The position numbers and the translations under genes are program-made. 64,000 nucleotides of DNA from Balneatrix alpica DSM 16621 (GTDB taxonomy: Bacteria > Pseudomonadota > Gammaproteobacteria > Pseudomonadales > Balneatricaceae), in contig NZ_JHUZ01000014.1 of the NCBI RefSeq assembly GCF_000619885.1, positions 62,001-126,000 of the forward strand, given 5' to 3'. Within the stretch, counting starts at the first letter, position 1. Each line of letters starts with the position of its first letter. Of this stretch, positions 42,098-51,704 are shown in pieces. The notes beneath the pieces are model-generated. The model was not told where the DNA came from, searched no databases, and was given only the letters and a program-made list of their open reading frames with translations.

Positions 42098-42865
42098 TTA
42101 CTCCTCACCCAGGTAGGCCTTGATGACATCTGGATTAGCGCGGATTTCATCCGGGGTGCCCATCGCCAGGGGGGCGCCCTGGTTGAGTACCACGATCTTG
42201 TCAGAGATCCCCATTACCAGGCTCATGTCGTGCTCGATCAGCAGGATGGATAGCCCTTCCTGTTCACGCAGACTGACAATGAGTTCATCCAGGTCTTTGG
42301 TTTCCTTCGGGTTGAGGCCTGCAGCAGGCTCATCCAACATCAATAGTTTCGGTTTGGTGACCATGCAGCGCGCAATTTCCAGGCGACGCTGCTGGCCATA
42401 GGCCAGATAACCGGCTTCCCGGTTGGCGTGTTCAAGCAGGTTAACCCGCTTAAGCCAGGCCACGGCGTTATCCATTGCCTGTTCTTCACTCAAGCGGAAG
42501 TTGGCGGTCTTGAATAGGCCAGAGAACAGACCGGTATTGACGTGCATATGCTGGGCAACCAGCAGGTTCTCGATCACCGTCATACTGGTGAACAGGCGCA
42601 TATGCTGGAAGGTACGGACAATACCTTTACGGGCAATCTTGTAACTGGGCAGGCCATGTATCGGCTCACCCCGGTAAAGGATGCTGCCTTCTGTGGGCTT
42701 ATAGAAGCCACTTAAGCAGTTAAATACCGTGGTTTTACCCGCTCCGTTAGGGCCGATGACCGATACGATCTCTTTCTCGCCGACGCTTAAACCCACGCCA
42801 TTGACCGCTAACAGGCCACCAAAGCGCATGGTCAGGCCGGTAACTTCCATGATGGGGGTACTCAT
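42098..42865 (-). CDS. livG: Branched-chain amino acid ABC transporter ATPase LivG
   Basis: A 255-residue ABC ATPase of the LivG type with Walker [10 protein letters not shown] (about 38-46), a Q-loop in R-T-F-Q-H-M-R-L-F, Walker [14 protein letters not shown] and I-E-H-D-M. The signature is replaced by the LivG-type [11 protein letters not shown]. It starts within an ATGA overlap of livM and ends 3 bp before livF, so the genes are one operon. Confidence 0.94.
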   Translation of the reverse strand: MSTPIMEVTGLTMRFGGLLAVNGVGLSVGEKEIVSVIGPNGAGKTTVFNCLSGFYKPTEGSILYRGEPIHGLPSYKIARKGIVRTFQHMRLFTSMTVIENLLVAQHMHVNTGLFSGLFKTANFRLSEEQAMDNAVAWLKRVNLLEHANREAGYLAYGQQRRLEIARCMVTKPKLLMLDEPAAGLNPKETKDLDELIVSLREQEGLSILLIEHDMSLVMGISDKIVVLNQGAPLAMGTPDEIRANPDVIKAYLGEE

Positions 42866-44136
42866 GCTTTACCTCCTTGTGGAAGTTCCATATGAGGACG
42901 TTTCATCGGCAACAGACCATCGGGACGCCATATCATCATAAAGACCATCAGCAGACCGAACATCAGCATGCGGTATTCCTGGAATTCACGGGCCAACTCG
43001 GGCAGTACGGTCATCACGATCGCAGCACAGATCACCCCTAGCTGGGAACCCATACCACCTAATACCACGATGGCCAGCACGATGGCCGATTCAATAAAGG
43101 TAAAGGACTCGGGGCTGATAAAGCCTTGGCGGGCAGCGAAGAAACTCCCGGCAAAACCAGCGAAGGCTGCGCCAATGGTAAAGGCTGACAGCTTAATGGC
43201 GGTTTTGTTGAGACCCAGAGAGTGGCAAGCAATTTCATCCTCACGCAGGGCTTCCCAGGCACGACCCACTGGCATCCGCTGTAAGCGGTTGATCACAAAC
43301 AGGGTAATCAGCACCAGCACAGCCGCCAACAGATAGAGGTAAATCACCTTATGGTCGTTGGAATAAGCAATGCCAAAGAACTCATGGAAGGTGCTGCCGC
43401 CTTCTTCCGACGGACGACGAGCAAACTCGAGGCCGAAGAACTCAGGCTTAGGAATCCGGCTGATGCCGTTGGGGCCGCCGGTTAACCAGGTCAGGTTATT
43501 GAGCAGGATACGGATGATTTCACCAAAGCCGAGGGTAACGATGGCGAGGTAGTCACCACGCAAACGCAATACCGGGAAGCCCAGGATGTAGCCAAACAGG
43601 GCCGCCATAATGCCGGCGATGGGGAGCGCTTCCCAGAAGCTAAAGCCAAAATACTGGTTCAGCAGAGCGTAACTGTAAGCACCTACGGCATAGAAGCCGA
43701 CATAGCCCAGGTCGAGTAGACCCGCAAAACCCACTACGATGTTGAGGCCAAGGCCAAGCATCACGTAGATCAGGGTCAAGGTAGCTAAGTCCACTGCGCT
43801 ACGGCTGACCAGGAAGGGCCAAATCATCAAGGCGGCGATGGCCAGTAAGGTTAGTGCTTTGCGACGACCTTCACCGGCTTTGCCTTCTGGCAACAGGTGG
43901 CCCACTTTAGGCATGGAGGGCAGGGCGCCCACTAACGCATCCATCTGAGAGCGGAACAGCTGCCAGCAGAAAATAAAAGCGGTAGCGGCAAAAATCCATG
44001 TCCAGGTATTGTCCTGGGGAACATAGATCTTAAGACCCGTACCTTCAGATTGCAGACGCACCCCTAGTGCCAGGGCGGTCAAAACCAGGGTCATAAAGGC
44101 GGCAAAAAGCGCCGTTTTTAGACGTTGAGACATCAT
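42862..44136 (-). CDS. livM: Branched-chain amino acid ABC permease LivM
   Basis: A 424-residue permease with a first membrane helix (about 8-28), a second near 48-62 and eight or more helices from about 95 to 410. The L[17 protein letters not shown] block and the family [12 protein letters not shown]-type loop mark LivM. Two adjacent ATG codons open the gene; the first overlaps the livH stop (ATGA). It forms the membrane pore with LivH. Confidence 0.93.
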   Translation of the reverse strand: MMSQRLKTALFAAFMTLVLTALALGVRLQSEGTGLKIYVPQDNTWTWIFAATAFIFCWQLFRSQMDALVGALPSMPKVGHLLPEGKAGEGRRKALTLLAIAALMIWPFLVSRSAVDLATLTLIYVMLGLGLNIVVGFAGLLDLGYVGFYAVGAYSYALLNQYFGFSFWEALPIAGIMAALFGYILGFPVLRLRGDYLAIVTLGFGEIIRILLNNLTWLTGGPNGISRIPKPEFFGLEFARRPSEEGGSTFHEFFGIAYSNDHKVIYLYLLAAVLVLITLFVINRLQRMPVGRAWEALREDEIACHSLGLNKTAIKLSAFTIGAAFAGFAGSFFAARQGFISPESFTFIESAIVLAIVVLGGMGSQLGVICAAIVMTVLPELAREFQEYRMLMFGLLMVFMMIWRPDGLLPMKRPHMELPQGGKA

Positions 44137-45059
44137 ATCTTCTCCACCTCCGGCTTACCGAGTAGTCCGGTGGGACGGAACAACAGAATCAGCACCAGCA
44201 AGGAGAAGGCCACAACATCTTTGTATTCTGTGCTGAAGTAACCCGCGGTAATGGCTTCGGTGATGCCTAGAATCAGGCCACCGAGCATCGCTCCTGGAAT
44301 ACTGCCGATACCGCCCAATACCGCTGCGGTAAAGGCCTTCAAGCCAGCTAAGAAGCCGATGTAGGGGTTGATCACACCGTAATACATACCCAGCAGAATA
44401 CCGGCTACTGCAGCTAGAGAGGCGCCGACGATAAAGGTGATGGCAATGATGTTATCGGTGTTGATGCCAAGCAGGTTACACATGCGACGATCCTGGGCAA
44501 CTGCACGGCAGGCACGTCCCATGCGGGAGCGAGAAATAAACAGGTGCAGACAGCTCATGGCGATAAAGGTCACCACGAAGATAATCAGCTGCATATAGGA
44601 GAGAGAGACTTGGAAACCTGCGGGGTCACCGAAGCTCCAACCACCACTGACCAGACTGGGCATGGCGATATCGCGTGAGCCCTGGGCCAGGCGAATATAG
44701 TTTTGTAGGAAGATTGACATCCCGATAGCGGAAATCAGCGGGATTAGTCGATTACCCCCCCGCAGCGGCCGGTAAGCCACCCGCTCAATGGTCCATCCAT
44801 AGGCACTTGCAACAATCATGCTGATCAGCAGGGCTCCCACCATAAGCAGGAACACGGAATCGATGCCGAACATCATCAGGGCAGCCATAACGATAAAACC
44901 GATATAGCTGGAGATCATGTAGACCTCACCGTGGGCAAAGTTAATCATGCCGATAATGCCGTACACCATGGTGTAACCAATGGCGATAAGCGCATAGGCA
45001 CTGCCCAGAGTAAGGCCATTCAGCAATTGCTGGGAAAAATAAAGAATGGCTTCTGACAT
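44133..45059 (-). CDS. livH: Branched-chain amino acid ABC permease LivH
   Basis: A 308-residue permease with about eight helices. The N-terminal [21 protein letters not shown] segment (about 10-30) and the R-A-V-A-Q-D loop are LivH hallmarks. It overlaps livM by 4 bp. A 220-bp gap with a large hairpin separates it from the upstream binding-protein gene. Confidence 0.94.
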   Translation of the reverse strand: MSEAILYFSQQLLNGLTLGSAYALIAIGYTMVYGIIGMINFAHGEVYMISSYIGFIVMAALMMFGIDSVFLLMVGALLISMIVASAYGWTIERVAYRPLRGGNRLIPLISAIGMSIFLQNYIRLAQGSRDIAMPSLVSGGWSFGDPAGFQVSLSYMQLIIFVVTFIAMSCLHLFISRSRMGRACRAVAQDRRMCNLLGINTDNIIAITFIVGASLAAVAGILLGMYYGVINPYIGFLAGLKAFTAAVLGGIGSIPGAMLGGLILGITEAITAGYFSTEYKDVVAFSLLVLILLFRPTGLLGKPEVEKI

Positions 45060-45151
45060 GGAAATCTAGACCTCAACTACACCTCCTTTGCTTGTGGCAA
45101 GGAGATGGGCCGATGTTTGTTATAGTAATGAGCACCCTGGTTTAGCGGCGC

Positions 45152-45224
45152 AATTTGCTTAATACGCAACAAGCCAGAAGGTAGGCGAAAGTGCCTACTG
45201 CTGGCCTGTTGTGCCTGGCAAATT
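45152..45224. repeat. Long imperfect hairpin between livJ and livH
   Basis: Three stem layers fit inside one another: AATTTGC/GCAAATT (45152 and 45218), an 11-bp arm with one mismatch (45167-45177 with 45201-45211), and GTAGGC/GCCTAC (45181-45186 with 45193-45198). No T-run follows on the minus strand. It could cap the 3' end of the livJ transcript and give more binding protein than permease. Confidence 0.7.
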
Positions 45225-45279
45225 ACGCTTGGCTAAAGACAACGGGTCCCAGTCTTAGGCCGGGTACCCTGCAGCTGGC

Positions 45280-46395
45280 TTATTCAGCAGCTGATTTGGT
45301 ACCGTCGGCGTGCCAGTTGTAAATGATGAAACTGAAGTCTTTCAGATCACCCTTTTCGTCATAGCTCAGGTTGCCGATGGCGGTATCGTGGCTGTTGCTA
45401 CGAATCCACTCAGCGACGGCCTCAGGTTCAGTACCTGCAGCTTTCATGCCATTTGCCATGATTTCAACCGCAGCATAGGCGGGGAACACGAAGGGACCAG
45501 TGGGGTCCTGGTTTTTAGCTTTGATCGCCGCAACACGGTCGGCGTTGACGGGATCCTGGTCAAATGCCTTGGGCAGAGTAACCAGCAGGCCTTCGGAGGC
45601 TTCACCAGCGATGGCGCTGATGTCTTTGTTACCTACACCCTCAGGGCCCATGAACTTAACGTTCAGACCTTTTTCTTTGGACTGACGCAGGATCAGACCC
45701 AGTTCAGGGTGGTAGCCACCGTAGTAAACGAAATCGATGTTTTCTTTCTTCAGTTTGTCGACCAGGGCGGAGAAGTCTTTGTCACCTGGGGTAACACCTT
45801 CGAACATCACCACATTGATACCGTTGCTGGTAACGTAGTCACGTACCGCAGTGGCCAAGCCTTCACCGTACTGTTGTTTGTCGTGAATAACCGCCACGCG
45901 CTGGGGCTTGGCTTTCTCAACGATGTACTGGCCGGCGGTGGGGCCCTGCAAGGAATCCAGACCAATGGTACGGAAGATCAGCGGATAGCCTTTCTCTGTG
46001 ATGGTCGGGTTGGTAGAGGCGGCGGTAACCATCAGGATACCTTCGTCGCTGTAAATGTCGGAAGCAGGCTCAGTGGAGCTTGAGCACAGGTGACCTACGA
46101 CAAACTTCACCCCATCGTTGACGATCTTGTTGGCGATCGCTACGGCTTGTTTGGGATCACAGGCATCGTCATAAATAACCCCTTCCAGGGTGTCGCCGTT
46201 AATGCCGCCAGCTTTATTGATGTCTTCAATCGCTTGCTGGGCACCAATCAGCTGCATGTCACCATACTGCGCAACAGGACCTGTTACCGGGCCAGCCAGA
46301 CCAATCTTGATGGTACCGGCCTGAGCCAGGCCAGCCATCCCTAGAATGATGGCGGAGGTACTGATGCTGAGCAGTGTCTTGTTGAATTTTTTCAT
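45280..46395 (-). CDS. livJ: Branched-chain amino acid binding protein LivJ/LivK
   Basis: A 371-residue periplasmic binding protein. The signal peptide (M-K-K-F-N-K, ending A-Q-A near 26) is followed by the family's I-K-I-G-L-A-G-P-V-T-G (29-39), G-I-N-G-D near 70, G-H-L-C-S-S-S-T-E-P-A-S (ligand loop) and I-H-D-K-Q-Q-Y-G-E-G. It delivers leucine, isoleucine, valine or related compounds to LivHMGF. The frame opens 22 codons earlier, without signal character; the ATG at 46395 has an AAGGGA leader. A promoter is visible upstream. Confidence 0.93.
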   Translation of the reverse strand: MKKFNKTLLSISTSAIILGMAGLAQAGTIKIGLAGPVTGPVAQYGDMQLIGAQQAIEDINKAGGINGDTLEGVIYDDACDPKQAVAIANKIVNDGVKFVVGHLCSSSTEPASDIYSDEGILMVTAASTNPTITEKGYPLIFRTIGLDSLQGPTAGQYIVEKAKPQRVAVIHDKQQYGEGLATAVRDYVTSNGINVVMFEGVTPGDKDFSALVDKLKKENIDFVYYGGYHPELGLILRQSKEKGLNVKFMGPEGVGNKDISAIAGEASEGLLVTLPKAFDQDPVNADRVAAIKAKNQDPTGPFVFPAYAAVEIMANGMKAAGTEPEAVAEWIRSNSHDTAIGNLSYDEKGDLKDFSFIIYNWHADGTKSAAE

Positions 46396-46517
46396 TATTA
46401 GTATCCCTTTATCTCGGCAGCGCCCTGGGCCTTGGCCGGGGTGCCGAACAATCTGCTTCACGAGTTTGGGGTTAGGGCTTGAGGCCAGAGGCCGTCGCCA
46501 CAGGTTAGACCATCCCT

Positions 46518-46545
46518 ACTCTAGCTAAACCTTGAGTGGCGTCAA
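46518..46545 (-). promoter_or_regulatory. Promoter of the liv operon
   Basis: On the minus strand -35 TTGACG (46545-46540) and -10 TAGAGT (46523-46518) are separated by 16 bp, about 120 bp upstream of livJ. Confidence 0.55.
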
Positions 46546-46611
46546 CTAAATTTCAGAACGGAGCAGAGGAGGGGAGTGGTGAATATAATTGAATAGACAC
46601 ATCGTCTAGTG

Positions 46612-46983
46612 TCATCCAAATGCCTTGTTATATAGCAGGCTGCCCCAAACCAGGGCGGCCAGCCCCAAACTGATAAAGACCGCAGCGGACCCCATATCCT
46701 TAGCTTGTCCAGAAAGAGGGTGGACTTCAGCACCAATGCGATCGACAACGGCTTCTATAGCGGAGTTGAGTAATTCGCAAATCAGGATCAGCAACAGGCT
46801 GGCAACCAACATTAGCCAGGTTAACAGGGTATCGGCCAACCACCAGGAAAAGGGCATTAACAGTGCAGCCAGCGCCAATTCCTGGCGAAAGGCGGCCTCC
46901 TGTTTAAAGGTCTGACAGAGCCCCTGCCAGGAGTAGCCGGTGGCTTTGATAATGCGGCTAAAACCCTGATTCTTGTATGTCAT
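46612..46983 (-). CDS. dgkA: Diacylglycerol kinase DgkA
   Basis: A 123-residue integral membrane kinase that recycles diacylglycerol to phosphatidate. The conserved C-E-L-L-N-S-A-I-E-A-V-V-D (about 69-81) and A-K-D-M-G-S-A-A-V (about 94-102) blocks and three membrane helices are present. The N-terminal amphipathic segment (S-R-I-I-K-A-T-G-Y-S) is also conserved. It is divergent from tex, with about 60 bp between start codons. Confidence 0.95.
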   Translation of the reverse strand: MTYKNQGFSRIIKATGYSWQGLCQTFKQEAAFRQELALAALLMPFSWWLADTLLTWLMLVASLLLILICELLNSAIEAVVDRIGAEVHPLSGQAKDMGSAAVFISLGLAALVWGSLLYNKAFG

Positions 46984-47042
46984 AGTGATAAACCTGTCGT
47001 GCTATGCTTGCGGCCTGATTATGGCCTTTGTACAGGACTCGC

Positions 47043-49382
47043 ATGAACAATGCATTGCAGATCGCGCCTTTGTCACAACGCTTGGCGCAGGAGTTAAATA
47101 TCCGTCCGGCGCAGATTGAGGCGGTGATGAGTTTGCTGGCCGAGGGGGCAACGGTGCCCTTTATTGCCCGTTATCGCAAAGAACGCACGGGCGGACTGGA
47201 TGATACTCAGTTGCGTACCCTGGCTGAGCGGTTGGAGTACGGCCAGGACTTAGATAAGCGTCGCGAAGCCATTGCCGCCAGTCTACAGGCCCAAGGTGTA
47301 AATGAGGCAGGATTATGGCGAGCCCTGAGTCAGGCTACGACCAAGCAAGAATTGGAAGACCTGTATCTACCCTATCGCCCCAAACGGCAGAGTAAAGCGC
47401 AAAAGGCGCTGGCAGCCGGTTTAGGCGCAGTAGCGGAGCGCTTATGGCAAGGTCAGGCCCCCTCATCTCAATGGCTGGCAAATTATATTAATGCCGAGCA
47501 GGGCTATGACAGCGTTGACGCGGTGTTAGCCGGAGCAGAGGCGATTATTCATGAGCAGATCACTGAGCAGGCCAAAGTGTTGGGGCCACTGCGGGAGTGG
47601 CTGCAGCGTCAGGGTTGGTTGCATGCTCGGGTCAAGCGTGGCCAGGCCAGTGAGGATTCCAAGTTTCGGGATTACTTTGATCATGGTGAACCCCTCGCTA
47701 AAGTGGCTTCTCATCGCCTATTGGCGATGTTGCGTGGTGAACGTGAGGGCGTGTTGGTCTTGACTATCCAGGCTGGCAAGGAGCAAAGCTGGCAAGGGCA
47801 AGCGTTGGAGTTGTTGCGTAAGAGTTTGCAGCAGTTGGGCTGGTGGCCGGCACGGCCCTCCGCCTGGCTGGAGCAAAGCTGTGTCAGTTGCTGGCAAGAG
47901 CGTCTGTTGCCTGGGTTGGGGAAAGAGGTGTTAGCCCTGAAGCGTGAACAGGCGGAGCAAGATGCTCTGCAGGTGTTTGCCCTGAACTTGCGTGATCTGC
48001 TGTTGGCTGCGCCGGCGGGCGGTAAGGTGGCTTTGGGATTGGATCCCGGTTTGCGCACTGGGGTGAAGGTTGCGTTGGTGGATCATACTGGCCGGGTATT
48101 AGCGACCCAGACTATCTATCCCCATGCACCCCAGAAGCGCTGGGATGAAGCTTTAGCCCAGTTGCAACGTCTTTGTCGGCAACAGCCTGTTGAATTGATT
48201 GCAGTAGGCAATGGCACCGCTTCACGCGAAACTGAGGCCTTGGCGCGGGAATTGGCGGCCAAGTTGCAGCCTCAACCCCAGGTGGTGATGGTCAGTGAAG
48301 CCGGGGCATCGGTGTACTCCGCCTCGGCCTTGGCCGCGCAGGAGTTGGCGGAGTTGGATGTCAGCTTGCGTGGTGCAGTATCCATTGCGCGACGTTTGCA
48401 AGATCCCCTGGCGGAGCTGGTCAAAATTGATCCCAAGGCGATCGGGGTGGGACAGTACCAGCATGATGTGAACCAGTCGCGTTTGGCTACGTCTTTGGAC
48501 GCGGTGGTGGAAGATTGCGTCAATGCCGTGGGGGTAGAATTGAACACCGCCTCTCCGGCGTTATTGGCTCGGGTGGCGGGCTTGAGTCCGGCCTTGGCGG
48601 AAGCCATTGTGGCCTATCGGGATGAGCAAGGTGCTTTCTCAACTCGTCAGCAGCTGTTGAAGGTGCCCCGTTTAGGGCCCAAGACTTTCCAGCAGGCCGC
48701 GGGTTTTTTGCGGATACGGGAAGGGGCTGAGCCTCTGGATGCGTCAGCAGTACACCCGGAGGCCTATGCGGTGGTCGCCAAAATGGCGGCACGGGTTAAG
48801 GTGCCGGTGCGCAGTTTGATTGGTAATGATGCTCTGTTGCAGGAACTCCGTTTGAGCGAGTTTGTCGAAGGCGACATTGGCGAATATACCCTCAAGGATA
48901 TTGTGGCGGAGCTGCGTAAGCCGGGTCGTGATCCACGGCCAGAGTTTGTCTCGCTAGCCTTTGATGAACGAGTCCAGAGTCTGGATGATCTGGAGGTGGG
49001 GATGCAGTTAGCCGGCGTAGTGACTAACGTTACCGACTTCGGCGCCTTTGTTGATATTGGCGTGCATCAGGATGGCTTGGTGCATATCTCCCAGCTCTGT
49101 GAGCGCTTTGTCTCCCATCCGCGGGAGGTAGTACAAAGTGGCCAGCATGTGCAGGTGCGGGTGCTGGAGGTAGATAAAGCGCGTAAGCGTATCAGCTTGA
49201 CGATGAAAGCTGAGGCGGCTGCGCCGGATCGGCAGGTTGCTACAACAGGCCAGCCGAGTAAGGGACAGTCCAAGCCGGGGCGATCCCACTCTGCAGCGAC
49301 AGCCAATACGACAGCATCGACGGCGGTCGAAAGTGCACTGGCTCAGGCACTGCGTGGTGCCGGAATGAAAAAGTCTCGATAA
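47043..49382 (+). CDS. tex: Tex transcription accessory protein (S1 RNA-binding)
   Basis: A 779-residue Tex protein. In order: an N-terminal helical domain with F-I-A-R-Y-R-K-E-R-T-G-G-L-D-D (about 35-49), a YqgF/RNase H-like domain (about 325-450) starting A-L-G-L-D-P-G-L-R-T-G, helix-hairpin-helix motifs (about 490-565), and a C-terminal S1 domain (about 645-715). Tex affects transcription and RNA stability; it binds nucleic acid. The ATG at 47043 has an AGGA leader; an earlier start would add five residues. A low-complexity tail rich in S, T and A follows S1. Confidence 0.94.
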   Translation: MNNALQIAPLSQRLAQELNIRPAQIEAVMSLLAEGATVPFIARYRKERTGGLDDTQLRTLAERLEYGQDLDKRREAIAASLQAQGVNEAGLWRALSQATTKQELEDLYLPYRPKRQSKAQKALAAGLGAVAERLWQGQAPSSQWLANYINAEQGYDSVDAVLAGAEAIIHEQITEQAKVLGPLREWLQRQGWLHARVKRGQASEDSKFRDYFDHGEPLAKVASHRLLAMLRGEREGVLVLTIQAGKEQSWQGQALELLRKSLQQLGWWPARPSAWLEQSCVSCWQERLLPGLGKEVLALKREQAEQDALQVFALNLRDLLLAAPAGGKVALGLDPGLRTGVKVALVDHTGRVLATQTIYPHAPQKRWDEALAQLQRLCRQQPVELIAVGNGTASRETEALARELAAKLQPQPQVVMVSEAGASVYSASALAAQELAELDVSLRGAVSIARRLQDPLAELVKIDPKAIGVGQYQHDVNQSRLATSLDAVVEDCVNAVGVELNTASPALLARVAGLSPALAEAIVAYRDEQGAFSTRQQLLKVPRLGPKTFQQAAGFLRIREGAEPLDASAVHPEAYAVVAKMAARVKVPVRSLIGNDALLQELRLSEFVEGDIGEYTLKDIVAELRKPGRDPRPEFVSLAFDERVQSLDDLEVGMQLAGVVTNVTDFGAFVDIGVHQDGLVHISQLCERFVSHPREVVQSGQHVQVRVLEVDKARKRISLTMKAEAAAPDRQVATTGQPSKGQSKPGRSHSAATANTTASTAVESALAQALRGAGMKKSR

Positions 49383-49484
49383 GAGGCAGGGGAGCCCGCT
49401 ACTGGCGGTGACTTTGCCTGTGCTAGCGAGTTTTAGCGAAAGAAGTGGTAGGGCAAGCCCTTACCCTGAAGTAGGAAGCAGACA

Positions 49485-51044
49485 TTGAGCGCATTGTTAC
49501 AGCAACGTCTGGCCTGGATGCGGGCCGAGGGAGTGGGGGCCACGTTAAAGGGCATCCGCCGTGGCATCGAGAAAGAAGGGTTGCGCGTCGGTCAGAATGG
49601 CCGGCTGAGTCATGCACCGCACCCTCAGGCTCTGGGCTCAACCCTGACCCATAGTTACATTACGACTGACTATGCGGAGTCACTGCTGGAGTTTATTACC
49701 CCGGCCCTGGCTGAGCCGGAGCAAGTACTGGAGTTTCTGCAGGATTTGCATCGCTTCAGTTATCAGCATCTGGGACAAGAGGTGGTGTGGAATGCCTCGA
49801 TGCCTTGCTATTTGGCCGGTGAGCAGGATATTCCCATTGCTCAATATGGGCGTTCTAATATTGGTCAGATGAAGAGCATTTACCGCCAGGGGTTAGCGTA
49901 CCGCTACGGTAAAATTATGCAGACCATTGCTGGCATCCATTACAACATGTCGCTGCCCCAGGAATTCTGGCCAGTCTATCAGCGCATGACAGGGATGGAG
50001 GGCAGTCTGCAAGAGGTGCAGTCGGCGGGCTACTTCAGCCTGATTCGCAATTTTCGCCGTCACTTCTGGTTATTGTTATATCTGTTTGGCGCCTCCCCGG
50101 CGGTGAGCAGTAGTTTCCTGGCACGTAATGCCTTTGGTTTGGATGAACTCGGTGGACAAACGCTGGTAGCCCCTAATGGCACCAGCTTGCGCATGAGTGA
50201 TATTGGCTATTCCAACAATGCCCAGTCATCACTGAATATCTGCTACAACAAACTCAGCACCTATGTTGAGTCCTTGCAGCATGCGGTGCGCACCCCTTAT
50301 CCCGCCTATAGCCATATTGGCACCAAGGTAGATGGCGAATATCGCCAGCTTAATACCAATATTTTGCAAATTGAGAACGAGTACTACAGCGAAATCCGCC
50401 CCAAGCGTACCACCCGTGCCGGCGAAAAACCCTTGCAGGCCCTGGCCTCCCGTGGGGTTGAGTACGTTGAAGTGCGGTGTCTGGATATCAACCCCTTTAT
50501 GCCCGTGGGGATTGATGCAGCGCAAATGCGCTTCCTGGATGCTTTTTTGGTGTTCTGTCTGCTCAGCAGTGACGAAGACATTGGCCGCTTGGAATGCGAG
50601 CGTCTGGCCTATAACCGCAAACTGGTGGTGCGGGAAGGTCGTAATCCGCAACTGCGTCTGGTGGAAGAAGAAGGCATGGTTAGCGTAGCCAATGCAGGTC
50701 AGCGTTTGCTGGATCAGGTGATGCAGGTTGCACAGCTATTGGATGAGCATCAGGGCGGTAGTGCTTACATGAATGCAGTGGTGGCTGAAAGCGCTAAATT
50801 GATTCAGCCGGAACTGACACCCTCGGCTCAGGTACTGGCAGGGATTGAGCTGGAAGGTGATTACGCCAGCTGGGCGTTGAAGATCTCTAGTCAGCAACGC
50901 GAAGCGTTATTGGCGCAACCTTTAGATGCCGAGCGCGAGGCCCTGTTTATGGCGGAGAGCCAGGCTTCATTACAAGCGCAGGCGGAGCAGGAAGCTAAGG
51001 ATGAACTCAGCCTGGATGAGTTTCTGCAGGCGTATTTTCGCTAA
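49485..51044 (+). CDS. gshA: Glutamate-cysteine ligase GshA
   Basis: A 519-residue class I glutamate-cysteine ligase, the first enzyme of glutathione synthesis. The G-I-R-R-G-I-E-K-E-G-L-R segment (about 23-34), T-D-Y-A-E-S-L-L-E-F-I-T-P (about 61-73), G-I-H-Y-N and P-K-R-T (residues near 307) agree with the family. The start is a TTG, with an AGGA 9 nt upstream; no ATG gives the conserved N-terminus. The order tex-gshA matches Pseudomonas closely. Confidence 0.94.
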   Translation: MSALLQQRLAWMRAEGVGATLKGIRRGIEKEGLRVGQNGRLSHAPHPQALGSTLTHSYITTDYAESLLEFITPALAEPEQVLEFLQDLHRFSYQHLGQEVVWNASMPCYLAGEQDIPIAQYGRSNIGQMKSIYRQGLAYRYGKIMQTIAGIHYNMSLPQEFWPVYQRMTGMEGSLQEVQSAGYFSLIRNFRRHFWLLLYLFGASPAVSSSFLARNAFGLDELGGQTLVAPNGTSLRMSDIGYSNNAQSSLNICYNKLSTYVESLQHAVRTPYPAYSHIGTKVDGEYRQLNTNILQIENEYYSEIRPKRTTRAGEKPLQALASRGVEYVEVRCLDINPFMPVGIDAAQMRFLDAFLVFCLLSSDEDIGRLECERLAYNRKLVVREGRNPQLRLVEEEGMVSVANAGQRLLDQVMQVAQLLDEHQGGSAYMNAVVAESAKLIQPELTPSAQVLAGIELEGDYASWALKISSQQREALLAQPLDAEREALFMAESQASLQAQAEQEAKDELSLDEFLQAYFR

Positions 51045-51072
51045 TTGAGTTAAGTGTTACAGGTACTAATGA

Positions 51073-51101
51073 AAAAGGGCAGCTAAGAGGCTGCCCTTTT
51101 G
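51073..51101. terminator. Bidirectional intrinsic terminator after gshA
   Basis: GGGCAGC (51077-51083) pairs with GCTGCCC (51090-51096) over a 6-nt loop. T-runs follow on both strands. Confidence 0.9.
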
Positions 51102-51157
51102 CTTGCTAACAGGTTGAGCAATGCTCGCACTGCTAAGTCGATATGTAGAAATCTGGG

Positions 51158-51574
51158 TTAATCCTGGATAACAAAGCTTGGCATAAGCAGGTTGGTAACG
51201 TGGGGTTGACCTTCTTCTTCGGTCAGGACCTTTTGTACCTCTTCCAGTGCAGCTTTACGCAGTTTTTCCCGCCCTTCGATGGTCTTGATGTCTTCTTCTT
51301 TTTGCTTGCTGAACAGCAGTACCAAATTGTTACGAATTTGCGGACTATGGTGTTTGACCAAGGTGGCGCCATCGGCGGTGGCTGCACGCAAGGTAATAGT
51401 AGCTTTAAGGTACTTTAAACGGTTTGCGCTTTCGCCGAAGTTCACCACCAATGGCTCATCAAACTCCACATAATAGGCGCTGGGAGCTGCGGGAGCACTT
51501 TCCTCAGCTAGGACAGGACTGATAAATAAAACACTAAAAACGGCGGCAATAACTTGGCGGCCAAGGCGAGTCAT
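51158..51574 (-). CDS. FliL-like periplasmic or secreted protein
   Basis: A 138-residue protein with a signal peptide (about 1-23, ending VLA) and a FliL-like domain (about 38-138): Y-V-E-F-D-E-P-L-V-V-N-F, a Y-L-K-A-T-I-T-L strand and a conserved L-R-K-A-A-L-E-E-V helix. FliL normally links to the flagellar motor through an N-terminal anchor and has no cleaved signal. No flagellar gene is nearby, so this is an orphan paralogue of unknown role. The frame is open for 62 more codons upstream but without signal character. It is divergent from dsbB. Confidence 0.75.
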   Translation of the reverse strand: MTRLGRQVIAAVFSVLFISPVLAEESAPAAPSAYYVEFDEPLVVNFGESANRLKYLKATITLRAATADGATLVKHHSPQIRNNLVLLFSKQKEEDIKTIEGREKLRKAALEEVQKVLTEEEGQPHVTNLLMPSFVIQD

Positions 51575-51613
51575 GGTTGTTGATCCTGGAACAAAAACGG
51601 TTGAATGGTTGTC

Positions 51614-51666
51614 ACTATAACGACTCTGGGATAGGTTGTCAGTTGGTGTGACACACCCTGTGTAAT
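51614..51666. promoter_or_regulatory. Overlapping divergent promoters with a 13-bp palindrome (fliL-like/dsbB)
   Basis: On the minus strand, CTGACA (51642-51637) and TATAGT (51619-51614) with 17 bp between them form a strong promoter for the FliL-like gene. On the plus strand, TTGTCA (51636-51641) and TGTAAT (51661-51666) may serve dsbB, with a long 19-bp spacer. The palindrome GGTGTG-A-CACACC (51645-51657) lies between the plus-strand boxes. Confidence 0.5.
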
Positions 51667-51704
51667 TACTACAGTTGGACACAAAAACTACAAGAGGCGC
51701 GGGA

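Noticed and set aside
45310-46083. Plus-strand open frame of 257 codons opposite livJ
   Set aside because: It lies wholly antisense to a well-conserved binding protein and has no ribosome-binding site or family pattern.
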